Shown: positions 47,371-57,015, counted from the first letter of the stretch. The stretch is 64,000 nucleotides of DNA from Lutibacter sp. (GCF_016342705.1 NZ_JAEINV010000004.1:62001-126000); one strand, 5' to 3'. A program made the numbers and translations. Notes: a model not told the origin generated them from the letters alone.

Positions 47371-48771
47371 CTAATTTTTTAATACTAAATATTGATAAGG
47401 CGCTAACGTAAGTTCAGTTTCAAGTTGAACAGTTGCATTTGTAAATGCGTTATTCCAAATGATAGATGTTAGTGCAGATGAACTTGTATATTTAATTGTT
47501 TTGTTTCTTAAATTTGAAATTACCAACACTTTTTCTTGATTAATTTCCATTGTAAAAGCACACACATCATTGCTGCTAAACCCAGTAAGTCTTCCTCTTC
47601 TAATTGCGTTGCTTTGGTTTCTGAAATTGATAATTTGTTTATATTCTTTTAACAATTCATAATCTGAAACATTCCAATTAATAGGTTCTTTGTTAAAGAA
47701 ATTAATACGTGTATTATAACCAACTTCCTGTCCGTTGTAGATCATTGGAACAGATTTCATATAAGCCGCTACAACAAATGCAGCCATAGATCCTTCTTTT
47801 CCTCCAAATAACTGATAAGGAGTTCCATCAAAACTATTTATATCATGATTTGAAGTATATCTAATAACTCGTTTTGAATTATCCGATACATTTATATATT
47901 CATCATTATTTTTATCTTGAATAGAAGTTGCCGAACGGTTATTTCCTAAAACATCTTTTAACGTCCCAAAAAATCCAAATCCAAAAATATAATCAAAGCC
48001 CATAGAAAAATTAGTGTTATTTGAACCTTCCGCAAACAATAGCATAGGTTGATTTTTTATTTTTCTAATTGCTTCATTTGCTTTTTTCCAAAAATCTTGA
48101 GGTACAAAATCTGCATAATCACAACGAAAACCATCAATGTTTGCATTATAAACCCAATAAGACATAGCATCAATCATTGCTGCACGTAACTCGGGATTAT
48201 TATAGTTTAACTGTGCAACATCTTGATAATTAGTGTTAGGCGGAATGATAATATTTCCACTTGCATCTTGTTGATACCAATCTTTATGTGCTGTAATCCA
48301 AGGGTTATCCCAAGCAGTATGGTTTGCAACCCAATCTAAAATTACTGTTAAATCTCTGTTATGAGCTTCTTCAACAAAATCTCTTAAATGCTCTAATGTA
48401 CCAAATTCTGTACTCACTTTTTTATAATCTGCTACAGCGTAGGGCGAACCCAAACCACCGGCAGATTTTATCTGTCCGTTTGGAAAAACAGGCATTAAAT
48501 AAATTACATTAGCACCTAGGTTTTTTATAGAATCTAATCTTTTTTGTGCTCCTTTTAAAGTTCCTTCAGAACTAAACGCTCTTAAATTTATTTGATAAAT
48601 TACAGCATCTTGAGGGTCTGGAACATTAGAAAATGGCACCCCATATTGAGTATAATCAGTAACAATATCTGGTTCTTCTTGTAACTCTGGTATTTGATCA
48701 TCAGTATTCTGACAAGAAAGTAAAAAGGTTGTAAAAAAGAATGTTAAAAATATACTTAAAAATTTCTTCAT
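47371..48771 (-). CDS. Alpha-amylase family lipoprotein, GH13
   Basis: The 466-residue protein has a lipobox Cys at 20 (FLLSC), so it is probably anchored in the outer membrane. The four GH13 regions are intact: DWVANH (146-151), GFRCDYAD (214-221, nucleophile D218), LFAEGSN (245-251, acid/base E248) and TSNHD (306-310). It is shorter than SusG (about 690) and has no carbohydrate-binding insert. It should cut starch or maltodextrin for uptake by the SusC/SusD pair encoded upstream. It lies 67 bp after susE/F with a hairpin between. Confidence 0.92.
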   Translation of the reverse strand: MKKFLSIFLTFFFTTFLLSCQNTDDQIPELQEEPDIVTDYTQYGVPFSNVPDPQDAVIYQINLRAFSSEGTLKGAQKRLDSIKNLGANVIYLMPVFPNGQIKSAGGLGSPYAVADYKKVSTEFGTLEHLRDFVEEAHNRDLTVILDWVANHTAWDNPWITAHKDWYQQDASGNIIIPPNTNYQDVAQLNYNNPELRAAMIDAMSYWVYNANIDGFRCDYADFVPQDFWKKANEAIRKIKNQPMLLFAEGSNNTNFSMGFDYIFGFGFFGTLKDVLGNNRSATSIQDKNNDEYINVSDNSKRVIRYTSNHDINSFDGTPYQLFGGKEGSMAAFVVAAYMKSVPMIYNGQEVGYNTRINFFNKEPINWNVSDYELLKEYKQIINFRNQSNAIRRGRLTGFSSNDVCAFTMEINQEKVLVISNLRNKTIKYTSSSALTSIIWNNAFTNATVQLETELTLAPYQYLVLKN

Positions 48772-48787
48772 TTTATATATGTTTATT

Positions 48788-48824
48788 ATTGAGATTGCTT
48801 ATAAAAATTTTAAGCAATCTCAAT
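48788..48824. terminator. Perfect hairpin between susE/F and the GH13 gene
   Basis: A 14-bp stem attgagattgctta (48788-48801) against taagcaatctcaat (48811-48824), 9-nt loop. The T run follows on the plus strand, so on the minus (operon) strand it more likely acts as a processing or stability hairpin than as a full terminator. Confidence 0.6.
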
Positions 48825-48838
48825 TTTTAATTTAGTTA

Positions 48839-50188
48839 TTATAGTTTTTGAACTATGTAAGTTGCGGTTTCTTTGTTGTTTGGAACTAATTTAAACGTTA
48901 TTTCATAAGTTCCAGATTCAGCAATATTATGGGCTCCTGGGTCATCTAAATAAACAATGCCATCATCATTATTTCGTGCTCCGTAATTAACGGTCCATTC
49001 ATTATTCAATCTAAATTTTACAGCTCCTGGTTTTAAATCGGCAGTAACTTTCCATTCATTTGTGTCATTATCAAAAGTCATAGGCGTACTAGTATCCCAT
49101 CCACCTTCTGTTGCATCTCCAATAATTCCATAACTAATTTTAGTTACTGAATAATTTGCTGTTGCAGGATCTTCATTAATTTTAAAAGTAACTTCAAAAG
49201 TTGCCGCTTCTGAAATAGTATGAGCTCCTTGATCACCTAAGTAAGCAATTCCATCTGTACTATTTTGAGAACCATAATTAATATCCCAAGAATCATTTAA
49301 TCTAAATTTTAAAGCCCCAGATTGAAGATTTAAATTAGAAATCCAAAGCTTATTTTGGTAATCATAAATCATATTAGTATCACTATCCCAACCACCTGGA
49401 GTTGCTGTACCAATAAGACCAAAAGAACTTAATTGATATGACCACGTAAGATTGTTTAAATTGGCAGTTATGAGGTACGTTCCTGGTTCCGGAACGGAAA
49501 GATCCATATCATTCTTTTCTTCAATTTTACCATCGCCATTTGCTCCATAAAATGTTGCCCAATTTCTTTCAGGATTAATTTTAAATCCTAAACCTTTATT
49601 GCTAGGAAATGTAATATAACCTTGATAAATTCCATTATCTATGGTTGTTAATGTAGCGGCATTATCTACATTCCAATCTTGATAAGCACCAGGCACAAAT
49701 ATTTCCCCAAAAATGATGTTTTTTTCATAAGGAGTAATTTTTAACACTGTTGCTTTAGAATAGGCTGCGCGGTCCATATAAGACTCCACACGAATCACTA
49801 ACGTTCCTTCAACATCTGGTTGAAGTCCTAAGTTAAGTGCAATTTCATTCAACTCAACTCCTGAAAATGATTTGCTTAAAACATCAACCCCTGCGGCTTT
49901 ACTAATAGCATTTTTCCAAGCATTATCTCCAACAGTATCTGCAGGAATATCAAATTGAACTTTATAACTTACAGGCGCTTCAATAGGATACACAACAGAA
50001 GACCAAGAAGCAGTAGCTAAAGATTCATTTTCATTTTCTTCAGTTACTATCACACTTGATGGGAAAATTTCTGCAGTTGCATCAAAATTAACAACCTCTA
50101 ATACCGTAAGTATAGCATCCTCCTCACACGCTGTTCCTAAAATTAAAACAGCAAAAAGTAGTACGATTTTATTTATATATTTTTTCAT
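48839..50188 (-). CDS. SusE/SusF-like starch-binding lipoprotein with tandem C-terminal domains
   Basis: The 449-residue lipoprotein has Cys at 21 (GTAC). An N-terminal SusE-type domain (about 25-155, VSYKVQFDI) is followed by a middle domain (about 158-255) and two near-identical CBM-like SusF domains (about 258-350 and 354-445). Both contain PGGWDSDT/EGGWDTST, then KFRLN.xW.xNYG and DGI.YL.D.GAH. It binds starch at the surface and aids capture. Its place, 11 bp after susD in a susC-susD-susE order, matches the Bacteroides Sus layout, though a single gene covers what are two genes (susE, susF) there. Confidence 0.88.
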   Translation of the reverse strand: MKKYINKIVLLFAVLILGTACEEDAILTVLEVVNFDATAEIFPSSVIVTEENENESLATASWSSVVYPIEAPVSYKVQFDIPADTVGDNAWKNAISKAAGVDVLSKSFSGVELNEIALNLGLQPDVEGTLVIRVESYMDRAAYSKATVLKITPYEKNIIFGEIFVPGAYQDWNVDNAATLTTIDNGIYQGYITFPSNKGLGFKINPERNWATFYGANGDGKIEEKNDMDLSVPEPGTYLITANLNNLTWSYQLSSFGLIGTATPGGWDSDTNMIYDYQNKLWISNLNLQSGALKFRLNDSWDINYGSQNSTDGIAYLGDQGAHTISEAATFEVTFKINEDPATANYSVTKISYGIIGDATEGGWDTSTPMTFDNDTNEWKVTADLKPGAVKFRLNNEWTVNYGARNNDDGIVYLDDPGAHNIAESGTYEITFKLVPNNKETATYIVQKL

Positions 50189-50199
50189 ATTGTTTAATT

Positions 50200-51693
50200 T
50201 TAATAACCAGGGTTTTGTACCAATCCAGGATTTGCATCTAAAGCTGATGTTGGAATTGGAAATAATTTTCTATAGTTTTCTGAATTACCTCTAAAATTAT
50301 TTGGTAATAAGAATTTGTCAAATCGTATCATATCCTGTCTTCTGTGTCCTTCCCAATTTAACTCAAAACCTCTTTCATTGTAAATATCGTTTAAGGTTGG
50401 GTTTCCAGCTAAACGATCCAATCCAGCACGTTGCCTAACTTCATCTAAAAATGGTTTTGCATCTCCCGCTTTATTTAGTCTTACATTACATTCTGCCTTC
50501 ATTAATAATACATCAGCATATCTATAAATAGGAAAGTCGTTAGAAGCTCCACCCCCATCCATTGGAGTTACAGGATAAAACTTCATATTACGAACACCTG
50601 CTTGAGGTGCTGCGCCTGGATTGTCCAGTGAAGACACTTCCAAGGTATAAGTTGTTCCACCAGGTTGTTCACCAATTAAAAATTGTTTTTTACGAATGTC
50701 ATTATCATCATACTTTAAGAAAAAATCTGAAGGAACAATTGTTCCATTCCAACCGCTAAAACCAAATAATTCTTGTGCGTGAGGACCATTTAAACTACGT
50801 ACTGTAAAAATATTACGAGATACTACATTTGCAGATGCAAACATGGCTAGAATGGTTTCATCTTCTGGTAATACATCTCCAAATAATTCATAGTATTTAT
50901 AACCTAATGGATTGTTGGCATCAACTGCTCCTGAGTGCAGGCTAAAACCACCTTCACTAACTTTATTACAAGCTTCTAAAGCTTCTTGCCATTTTGCTGT
51001 ACCAGTATAAACTTCAGCATTTAAATAAACTTTTGCTAATAAAGTATACCCAGCCCATTTATTGAATCTTCCATAGTAATTTCCTCCTTTTGATGCTGAA
51101 AGATTTTCAACATTTTCGGTTAATTCACTCAATACAAATTGATAAATTTCTGCTCTGTTTGCTTGTGGAATTTTATCTACAGTAATATTATTTTCTGTAT
51201 AAAAAGGAACATTTCCATAATCATCCATTAGTAAGTAGTAGAAAAAGGCTCTTAAAACTTTAGCTTCTGCAATTTTTGAAACTTCAGCATTTGAACTTAC
51301 CAATTGATCTACCGCTAAATTGGCATTGTAAATTGATTTGTACAACCAATTCCATGTATTTCCTATGATATAATCTGTTGGTAACCATTCGTGTTTATAT
51401 AAACGTGCAAAATCTAATTGCCAATCCCCTGTATTTCTATGTGGAATTACTTGTTCATCTGCACACATAGCGTTCATATCGTACCATCCATTATCTGCTC
51501 CAGCATAACCTACACCTCCCCAGTTTCCACCAATTTGAGCATATACACTAGCTAGTGCTACATCTGCACCTTCTGCTGAGCCATAAAATTCATCTGCTGA
51601 ATATTTATCATATACGTGCTCATCAATATTGGTACATCCTAAAAGTAATAAGAAACTTAAACTTCCTATTATTAATATATTTTTGATTTTCAT
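50200..51693 (-). CDS. susD: SusD-type starch-binding lipoprotein
   Basis: The 497-residue protein has Cys at 20 (LLLLGC) and the SusD/RagB fold: AKVLRAFFYYLLMDDYGNVPF, YRYADVLLMKAECNVRL and the C-terminal NWEGHRRQDMIRFDKF block. Aromatic residues are plentiful in the W-rich N-terminal third (GNWGGVGYAGADNGWYD). The genes around it (SusC, SusE/F, GH13, GH97, SusR) make starch or maltodextrin the likely ligand. Confidence 0.92.
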   Translation of the reverse strand: MKIKNILIIGSLSFLLLLGCTNIDEHVYDKYSADEFYGSAEGADVALASVYAQIGGNWGGVGYAGADNGWYDMNAMCADEQVIPHRNTGDWQLDFARLYKHEWLPTDYIIGNTWNWLYKSIYNANLAVDQLVSSNAEVSKIAEAKVLRAFFYYLLMDDYGNVPFYTENNITVDKIPQANRAEIYQFVLSELTENVENLSASKGGNYYGRFNKWAGYTLLAKVYLNAEVYTGTAKWQEALEACNKVSEGGFSLHSGAVDANNPLGYKYYELFGDVLPEDETILAMFASANVVSRNIFTVRSLNGPHAQELFGFSGWNGTIVPSDFFLKYDDNDIRKKQFLIGEQPGGTTYTLEVSSLDNPGAAPQAGVRNMKFYPVTPMDGGGASNDFPIYRYADVLLMKAECNVRLNKAGDAKPFLDEVRQRAGLDRLAGNPTLNDIYNERGFELNWEGHRRQDMIRFDKFLLPNNFRGNSENYRKLFPIPTSALDANPGLVQNPGY

Positions 51694-51702
51694 TTTCTTT
51701 TA

Positions 51703-54700
51703 CTATTTAAATTTAACATTTAACCCTAAAGAGAAACTTCTGGTTCGTGGATAAATTCCATTATCTCCACCAAAACCATTTCCGCCACTTAAATTAAGTT
51801 CTGGATCTATTCCAGAATAATCTGTAATTAATAATAGATTGTTTCCAGTAAATGAAAGACGAACAGATTCAATATATTTTACATTTTCCAAGTTAAAATT
51901 ATAACCGACAGTTACGTTTTCTAATCGGATAAAAGAGCCATCTTCAAGCCATAAATCTGATCCGTATTTTGAGTTAAATAAGCCTAAAGGCACTGCACTT
52001 TCTAAAACATTTGATTTCCCTATATTTTCAAGATAACTTAATGTAGATCGTATACTATTGTATATTTTGTTTCCTCCTGAACCTCTCCATAACATAGAAA
52101 CATCTAAATTTTTATGCTGAAAAGTTGGATTAAAAGCAAAGGTGTATGTAGGTAGCGCTGAGCCATTTATCAATCTATCAGGACTTTCATTTCCTTGGTC
52201 TATAATTCCATTATCATCAACGTCCAAAACTGTTTCAGAATTAACACCGTCTTTTCCTGTATGATGTAAAATATTAAAAGTACCTATTGGTTGCCCTTCA
52301 ATTAAATAAGAATTTGGACCCCAAGAAACATAATCGGTATTTAAAGGAACTCCATTAATACTTCCACTTAAATTTAACACTTCATTTCTAATAAAGGATA
52401 CGTTTCCAGCAAGCGTTAAAGTTGTATTATCCGATTTTATTAGATCATATCCTAATCCTATTTCAATTCCTTCATTTAAAATACTTCCTACATTTGCTTT
52501 AATTGTTCCATAAGGAAATGGTGGTTGAGGGACTGTATAATCAAACAATAAATCATCCGTTGTAGAAGTGTAAACATCTATAGATCCTTTTAATTTATTG
52601 TCTAAAAGGGCAAAATCAACTCCAACATTTGTTTGTTTTTTAGTTTCCCAACGTAAATCTTCATTGGCATTTTGAGTTACATTAAAGTTGGTAATTTGTG
52701 ATCCTCCAAAATAAGTTACACCAGCTCCGCCCACTAAAGAAATTGAATTTTGCGGGTACAACCCTTGTTGGTTTCCTGTTTCACCATAACCACCACGTAA
52801 TTTCAAATGATTAAATATTTTTTGGTTTTTCATGAAAGGCTCTTGGTCAATTTGCCAAGCAACTGAGGCCGATGGAAAACTACCCCATTTATTGTTTGCT
52901 CCAAATACTGAAGAACCATCACGTCTTAAACTAGCAGTTACTAAATATTTATTTAGAAACGAATAATTTACACGACCTAGAAATGACACTAAAGTTCTAT
53001 CGTTTTTATAAGAAGATAAATCTCCAGGAACCACTTTAGACAAGTCTCCAAGTTGTAATGCATTGTATGTTGCAATATCATTTAAAAAACCTCTAGCTTG
53101 TGCATAATTCCCTTGATAGGTTTGATTTTGCCATTCGTATAACACTAATGCATTAATGCTGTGGTCTCCAAAAATTTCTTTATAGGTAAGGCTAACATTT
53201 GTTAGTTTTTCATTTTGCTTATTTGTGTTAATATTTGCATATCCATTTTGATCAATTGCATATGAACTTGTTGAAACTGCTGGCAAATAAAAACCATTGG
53301 TATTATTTGTTTTTCTCCAGCTTCCAAACCAACCTACTGTCAAACCTTTTGTTAATTCTAAATCTGCTTTTAAACTTCCAAACAAATTATCATATTGTCC
53401 TTCATTCGTGACTGTTTGTGAAACAGCATAAGGATTTAGATATTGAAAAACATTTGGATCTGTATAATAACTTCCATCTGAATTAAAAACTGGATCTGTT
53501 GGACGCATTACATACGCATTAGAAATTAAATTTGATGTAAATGCTGCCCTTCCAATACTTTGAACACTACTTTTTGTTTCTGTAATTCCACTATTAAGGT
53601 TGAATGTTAATTTTAATTTATCATCCAAAGCAGATTGCGTAGCTTGAATTCTACCAATATATTTTTTATTATTAGAATTTATTACAACACCGTCTTGCAA
53701 AATAGCACTTATAGAAGCTCTATAGCTAAACTTATCTGTTCCACCTCCAAAAGCTAATGTATGATTTTGTGTTAAACCGCTTCTAGTTAAAATATTATAC
53801 CAATCGGTATTTGAACCGTGATTTGCAGAAGCTGGAACACCAACTAATTGCGCTTGTTCCCACCACTGATTAGCATTTAACATATCCAATTTTTTTGGAA
53901 TAAAATCAATTGCTGAACTTGCAATGTATTCAACAGTTGATCTGCCTACTTTATTTTTTTTAGTACTCACAATAATTACACCTGGAGCACCTCTAGATCC
54001 ATAAACAGCTGTTGCCGATGCATCTTTTAAAATATCAATCGAAATAATTTCACTTGGTGGAATTTGGTTTAATAAATCCATATTTCCTTGAATTCCATCC
54101 ACAACAACTAAAGGATCGTTTCCTCCAATTAACGATGAAATTCCACGAATTCTAACGCTTGGTGATGATCCAGGCTCGCTACCTGTTTGTGTAATATTAA
54201 CACCCGCTGCTTTTCCTGAAATTAACTGAAGAGGACTTGTTACAGCACCTTCATTCATGTTTTTTTCTGAAATAGAAACTACCGATCCAGTTACGTCTTT
54301 TCTGTTTGCAGATCCATAACCAATAAGTACAATTTCATCTAAAGTTGTAGTGTCTGGTAATAATTGAATTTTAAAGGAAGCTACACTTGCTTTTACTAAT
54401 TGTGTTTTATAACCTATAAAACTTATTTCAATAATAGCATTTTGGTTGGCAACTTTTATACTAAAATTTCCATTAAAATCGGTTACTACACCATTTAAAG
54501 TTCCCTTTTCAATTATTGATGCTCCAGGCAAAGGCAACCCATTTTCATCAGTTACAATTCCATTGATAGTTTTTTCTTGATCTTTATTATTTATTGAAAT
54601 AGTTAATTCATTGGAGCTACTATTTGCATATAAATTATTTTGAACATTTAATATTAGGACTAAAATAATTAGCAATAAATGTTTCATTTTAAAATGTGTT

Positions 54701-54747
54701 TTGAATAGTGAATATCTTAATCCATTATTCTTAAATTTTATATTCAT
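51703..54747 (-). CDS. susC: SusC-type TonB-dependent transporter for malto-oligosaccharides
   Basis: The 1014-residue protein has a long N-region before the signal core (MKHLLLIILVLILNVQNNLY begins at residue 21, position 54687), a form seen in other Bacteroidota SusC proteins. A carboxypeptidase-D-like domain (about 57-140), plug (PLVVVDGIQGN, SIDILKDASATAVYGSRGAPGVI) and barrel follow. The chain ends SLGLNVKFK, with one Lys after the usual C-terminal Phe. It opens the starch operon, divergent from the SusR-like gene. Confidence 0.93.
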   Translation of the reverse strand: MNIKFKNNGLRYSLFKTHFKMKHLLLIILVLILNVQNNLYANSSSNELTISINNKDQEKTINGIVTDENGLPLPGASIIEKGTLNGVVTDFNGNFSIKVANQNAIIEISFIGYKTQLVKASVASFKIQLLPDTTTLDEIVLIGYGSANRKDVTGSVVSISEKNMNEGAVTSPLQLISGKAAGVNITQTGSEPGSSPSVRIRGISSLIGGNDPLVVVDGIQGNMDLLNQIPPSEIISIDILKDASATAVYGSRGAPGVIIVSTKKNKVGRSTVEYIASSAIDFIPKKLDMLNANQWWEQAQLVGVPASANHGSNTDWYNILTRSGLTQNHTLAFGGGTDKFSYRASISAILQDGVVINSNNKKYIGRIQATQSALDDKLKLTFNLNSGITETKSSVQSIGRAAFTSNLISNAYVMRPTDPVFNSDGSYYTDPNVFQYLNPYAVSQTVTNEGQYDNLFGSLKADLELTKGLTVGWFGSWRKTNNTNGFYLPAVSTSSYAIDQNGYANINTNKQNEKLTNVSLTYKEIFGDHSINALVLYEWQNQTYQGNYAQARGFLNDIATYNALQLGDLSKVVPGDLSSYKNDRTLVSFLGRVNYSFLNKYLVTASLRRDGSSVFGANNKWGSFPSASVAWQIDQEPFMKNQKIFNHLKLRGGYGETGNQQGLYPQNSISLVGGAGVTYFGGSQITNFNVTQNANEDLRWETKKQTNVGVDFALLDNKLKGSIDVYTSTTDDLLFDYTVPQPPFPYGTIKANVGSILNEGIEIGLGYDLIKSDNTTLTLAGNVSFIRNEVLNLSGSINGVPLNTDYVSWGPNSYLIEGQPIGTFNILHHTGKDGVNSETVLDVDDNGIIDQGNESPDRLINGSALPTYTFAFNPTFQHKNLDVSMLWRGSGGNKIYNSIRSTLSYLENIGKSNVLESAVPLGLFNSKYGSDLWLEDGSFIRLENVTVGYNFNLENVKYIESVRLSFTGNNLLLITDYSGIDPELNLSGGNGFGGDNGIYPRTRSFSLGLNVKFK

Positions 54748-54862
54748 GTTTTTTCAAATTAAGGATTGTTGTTAATTAGTTTTAGAATTCACTTTAATAA
54801 TAATTTGTTTGGTTTTGCATACATATTTGATTTGAATTAATTAATTTGGTTAATTATTCTCT

Positions 54863-54870
54863 CAAAATTA
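54863..54870 (-). promoter_or_regulatory. -7 box (TAnnTTTG) for starch susC
   Basis: On the minus strand TAATTTTG matches the consensus, 116 bp upstream of the susC start. A long leader of about 110 nt is implied. Confidence 0.5.
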
Positions 54871-54903
54871 GACACAAAGAGGAGCTGAGAAAAAAAGTGA
54901 ATT

Positions 54904-55020
54904 AAAAATCTAGATAAAAAAGATATTATATTAAAATTAAAATGCTTTATATTAGCTTTTTACTAGAATTTAAGCAAAATAAAAATCTAGACTATTTTAA
55001 AAAAAATCCATATGGATTTT
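54904..55020. promoter_or_regulatory. Candidate SusR operator cluster
   Basis: aaaaatctaga occurs at 54904-54914 and again at 54981-54991 (77 nt apart, near seven helical turns). The 18-bp perfect palindrome aaaatccatatggatttt lies at 55003-55020. All are upstream of the susC -7 box and between the divergent starts. Confidence 0.4.
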
Positions 55021-55217
55021 ATGTGTAAATTGAGTAATTTTCTATTTTTTATAATAATTTAAGTTTAAAAAACTTATATTATTATAAAAATACACTATGC
55101 TATATTTTAACATAATTCCTTATAATAAAAGTGTAATTTTGATTTTTATACATTCAAAATTGAAACATTTATAAATAATAGCTACCTTTAAAATCTTGTT
55201 ATAATTATAAAATATAA

Positions 55218-56816
55218 ATGCGATATATCTTTCTGTTAATTTTTGTGAATTTAAGTATTAATGTTGCTGCTTCCGATTCTATAACATTGCTTCAAAGACT
55301 TGAAAAAACGATTACAAATAAAAATTTTTATCTGAAAAAAAAGTATGAAAAAATTGCCATTCTAAAATTAAATTTAGAAAAAAATATTTATGGCGGCAAC
55401 AATCATGAGTTATATGAATCTTATATGCTCTTATTTAATGAATACAAATCTTTTCAATACGACACCGCTTATTATTATATAGATTTAGCGAAGGAAAAAG
55501 CAATTTTTTTAAAAGATTCGGTAAAACTTTCTAGAGCAAAAATTAATGAGGGTTTTGTACTTCTTTCATCTGGACTATTTAAAGAAGCTATTGATACACT
55601 TTCGAGCATTCCAGTTAATTCATTACCAAAAAATATTAAATTTCAATATTATGCCGTAACAGCAAGAGCTTTTTATGATTTAGCAGATTACACCAGAGAT
55701 TTTAGATATACCATAAATTATGTTCATAAAGGGAATGAAAATTTGGATTTAGCACTTGAAAACGTTGAGCCAAATACTAATGATTATTATAATACTGAAG
55801 GGTTGAAAAAATTGAGAATTCAAGATTGGAATGCAGCTGAGCAAGCCTATACTTATTGGTTAAACAATCTTGATTTACAACCCGATTATTACGGAATTGC
55901 GACTTCAAGTCTTGCTTATATTTATTCAGTACAAGGTTTTAATGAAAAAAATATTGAATATTTAACGCTTTCTGCAATCTCTGACTTAGAAAATGCAACA
56001 AAAGAAACAGTTGCTTTAAGAAATTTGGCAAGTGAATTGTACAAATTAGGCGATTTAGATAAAGCTAATAAGTACATTTCCTTGGCGATGGAAGATGCTA
56101 CTTTTTATAATGCACGTCATCGAAAAATTGAAATTTCTACCATTTTACCTATTATTGAAAAAGCGCAACTTCATAAAATTGAAGGACAAAAAAACATGTT
56201 GAAAAAAATTGTTTTCTTACTGATTATATTAGCATTAGTTGTATTTATTTTTTCAATAATCATTGTAAAGCAACTAAAAAGTAGAAACATTTCTAGAAAA
56301 AATTTGGTTGAAACAAACGCTAAGTTACAAGAGCTAAACACAAATCTTAAAGAAGCCGATATTATAAAACAAGAGTATATTACTTATTTTTTAAAAGTTA
56401 CTTCAGACTTTATTCATAAAATTGATACTCTTCAAAAAAGCACACTTCAAAAAATTATTGCTAAAAGACCAGATGAAGTGATTCCTATTTTAAAAAGATA
56501 TAGTGTAAAAAAGGCAAGGGAGCATCTTTTTCATCAATTTGATGAAGTTTTTTTGAAGCTTTTTCCTTCATTTAAAGAAGAATATTACGCTCTTTTTCCG
56601 GAAAACGAAAGAGCAGATATTTTTAAAACTGAACTTTTAAATACTGAACTTAGAATTTTTGCTCTTTATAGGTTAGGTATTCAAGACAGTAGTCAAGTTG
56701 CTGATTTTTTAGAACTTTCTATCTCAACAATTTATACTTATAAAACAAAAATTAAAAGTAAGTCTAATTGTAAAGATACTTTTGAAGAAAAAATAATGGC
56801 TATTAAAACACTTTAA
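55218..56816 (+). CDS. susR: SusR-like membrane transcription regulator (TPR region, TM, HTH)
   Basis: The 532-residue protein has a signal peptide (to about 18), a helical, TPR-like periplasmic region (about 20-320), one membrane helix (about 327-350), a coiled-coil linker and a DUF6377-like C-terminal part with a helix-turn-helix (about 470-515, [28 protein letters not shown] split over two helices). Bacteroides SusR has the same plan and a close length (about 540). SusR senses maltose or malto-oligosaccharides in the periplasm and activates the sus genes; divergent placement next to susC supports the same role. Confidence 0.85.
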   Translation: MRYIFLLIFVNLSINVAASDSITLLQRLEKTITNKNFYLKKKYEKIAILKLNLEKNIYGGNNHELYESYMLLFNEYKSFQYDTAYYYIDLAKEKAIFLKDSVKLSRAKINEGFVLLSSGLFKEAIDTLSSIPVNSLPKNIKFQYYAVTARAFYDLADYTRDFRYTINYVHKGNENLDLALENVEPNTNDYYNTEGLKKLRIQDWNAAEQAYTYWLNNLDLQPDYYGIATSSLAYIYSVQGFNEKNIEYLTLSAISDLENATKETVALRNLASELYKLGDLDKANKYISLAMEDATFYNARHRKIEISTILPIIEKAQLHKIEGQKNMLKKIVFLLIILALVVFIFSIIIVKQLKSRNISRKNLVETNAKLQELNTNLKEADIIKQEYITYFLKVTSDFIHKIDTLQKSTLQKIIAKRPDEVIPILKRYSVKKAREHLFHQFDEVFLKLFPSFKEEYYALFPENERADIFKTELLNTELRIFALYRLGIQDSSQVADFLELSISTIYTYKTKIKSKSNCKDTFEEKIMAIKTL

Positions 56817-56869
56817 AAATATTCTTTGTTACTAAAATTACAATTCACACAACCAATATAAAGTGGTAG

Positions 56870-56905
56870 AAAAAAACCTGATAGAACTTCATCTACCAGG
56901 TTTAA
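56870..56905 (-). terminator. Terminator of the tRNA-Leu gene
   Basis: aaacctg (56874-56880) pairs with caggttt (56897-56903) and the stem continues by four pairs after one mismatch. Seven T residues follow on the minus strand. Confidence 0.75.
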
Positions 56906-56908
56906 CAT

Positions 56909-56925
56909 GTACCCCGAGTGGGAAT
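56909..56925 (-). repeat. tRNA-Leu 3'-end copy within the intact gene (attachment-site partner)
   Basis: gtaccccgagtgggaat here is part of the functional tRNA-Leu and matches 44977-44993 exactly over 17 nt, including one base beyond the mature 3' end. Confidence 0.75.
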
Positions 56926-56991
56926 CGAACCCACACTCCCGAAAGAACTGGATTTTGAATCCAGCGCGTCTACCAATTCCGCCATCGGGGC
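56910..56991 (-). tRNA. tRNA-Leu (anticodon CAA)
   Basis: The 82-nt minus-strand cloverleaf begins GCCCCGATGGCGGAATTGG and closes with TCGGGGT plus discriminator A. The acceptor stem pairs 7 of 7 (one G-T). The anticodon stem CTGGA/TCCAG holds loop TTCAAAA, so the anticodon is CAA, reading UUG. The variable arm is short, the T-arm has GTTCGATTC, and the CCA end is not encoded. A -7 box lies 17 nt upstream and a terminator downstream. Confidence 0.95.
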
Positions 56992-57007
56992 ATTTTTAAT
57001 TGGATTG

Positions 57008-57015
57008 CAAATTTA
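57008..57015 (-). promoter_or_regulatory. -7 box (TAnnTTTG) of tRNA-Leu
   Basis: On the minus strand TAAATTTG fits the consensus exactly and puts the transcript start a few bases upstream of the mature tRNA 5' end at 56991. Confidence 0.6.

Larger units (their letters stand above)
54748..55217. other. Divergent regulatory region between susC and the SusR-like gene
   Basis: This 470-bp, very AT-rich stretch contains no gene. It holds a -7 box for susC (54863-54870), an 11-bp direct repeat (54904-54914, 54981-54991) and an 18-bp perfect palindrome (55003-55020). From 55021 to the start of the regulator gene only plain AT-rich sequence is seen. Confidence 0.7.
44977..56925. mobile_element. Candidate genomic island carrying the starch (Sus) locus, bounded by tRNA-Leu 3'-end repeats
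   Basis: The 17-bp direct repeats at 44977-44993 and 56909-56925 enclose exactly the starch locus: GH97, GH13, SusE/F, SusD, SusC and the SusR-like regulator, about 11.9 kb. Integration at a tRNA 3' end restores the tRNA with an element-borne copy and leaves the displaced original at the far end, which is what is seen. No integrase or mobilisation gene remains inside, so the element, if real, is fixed. The alternative is an independent tRNA fragment. Confidence 0.45.
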
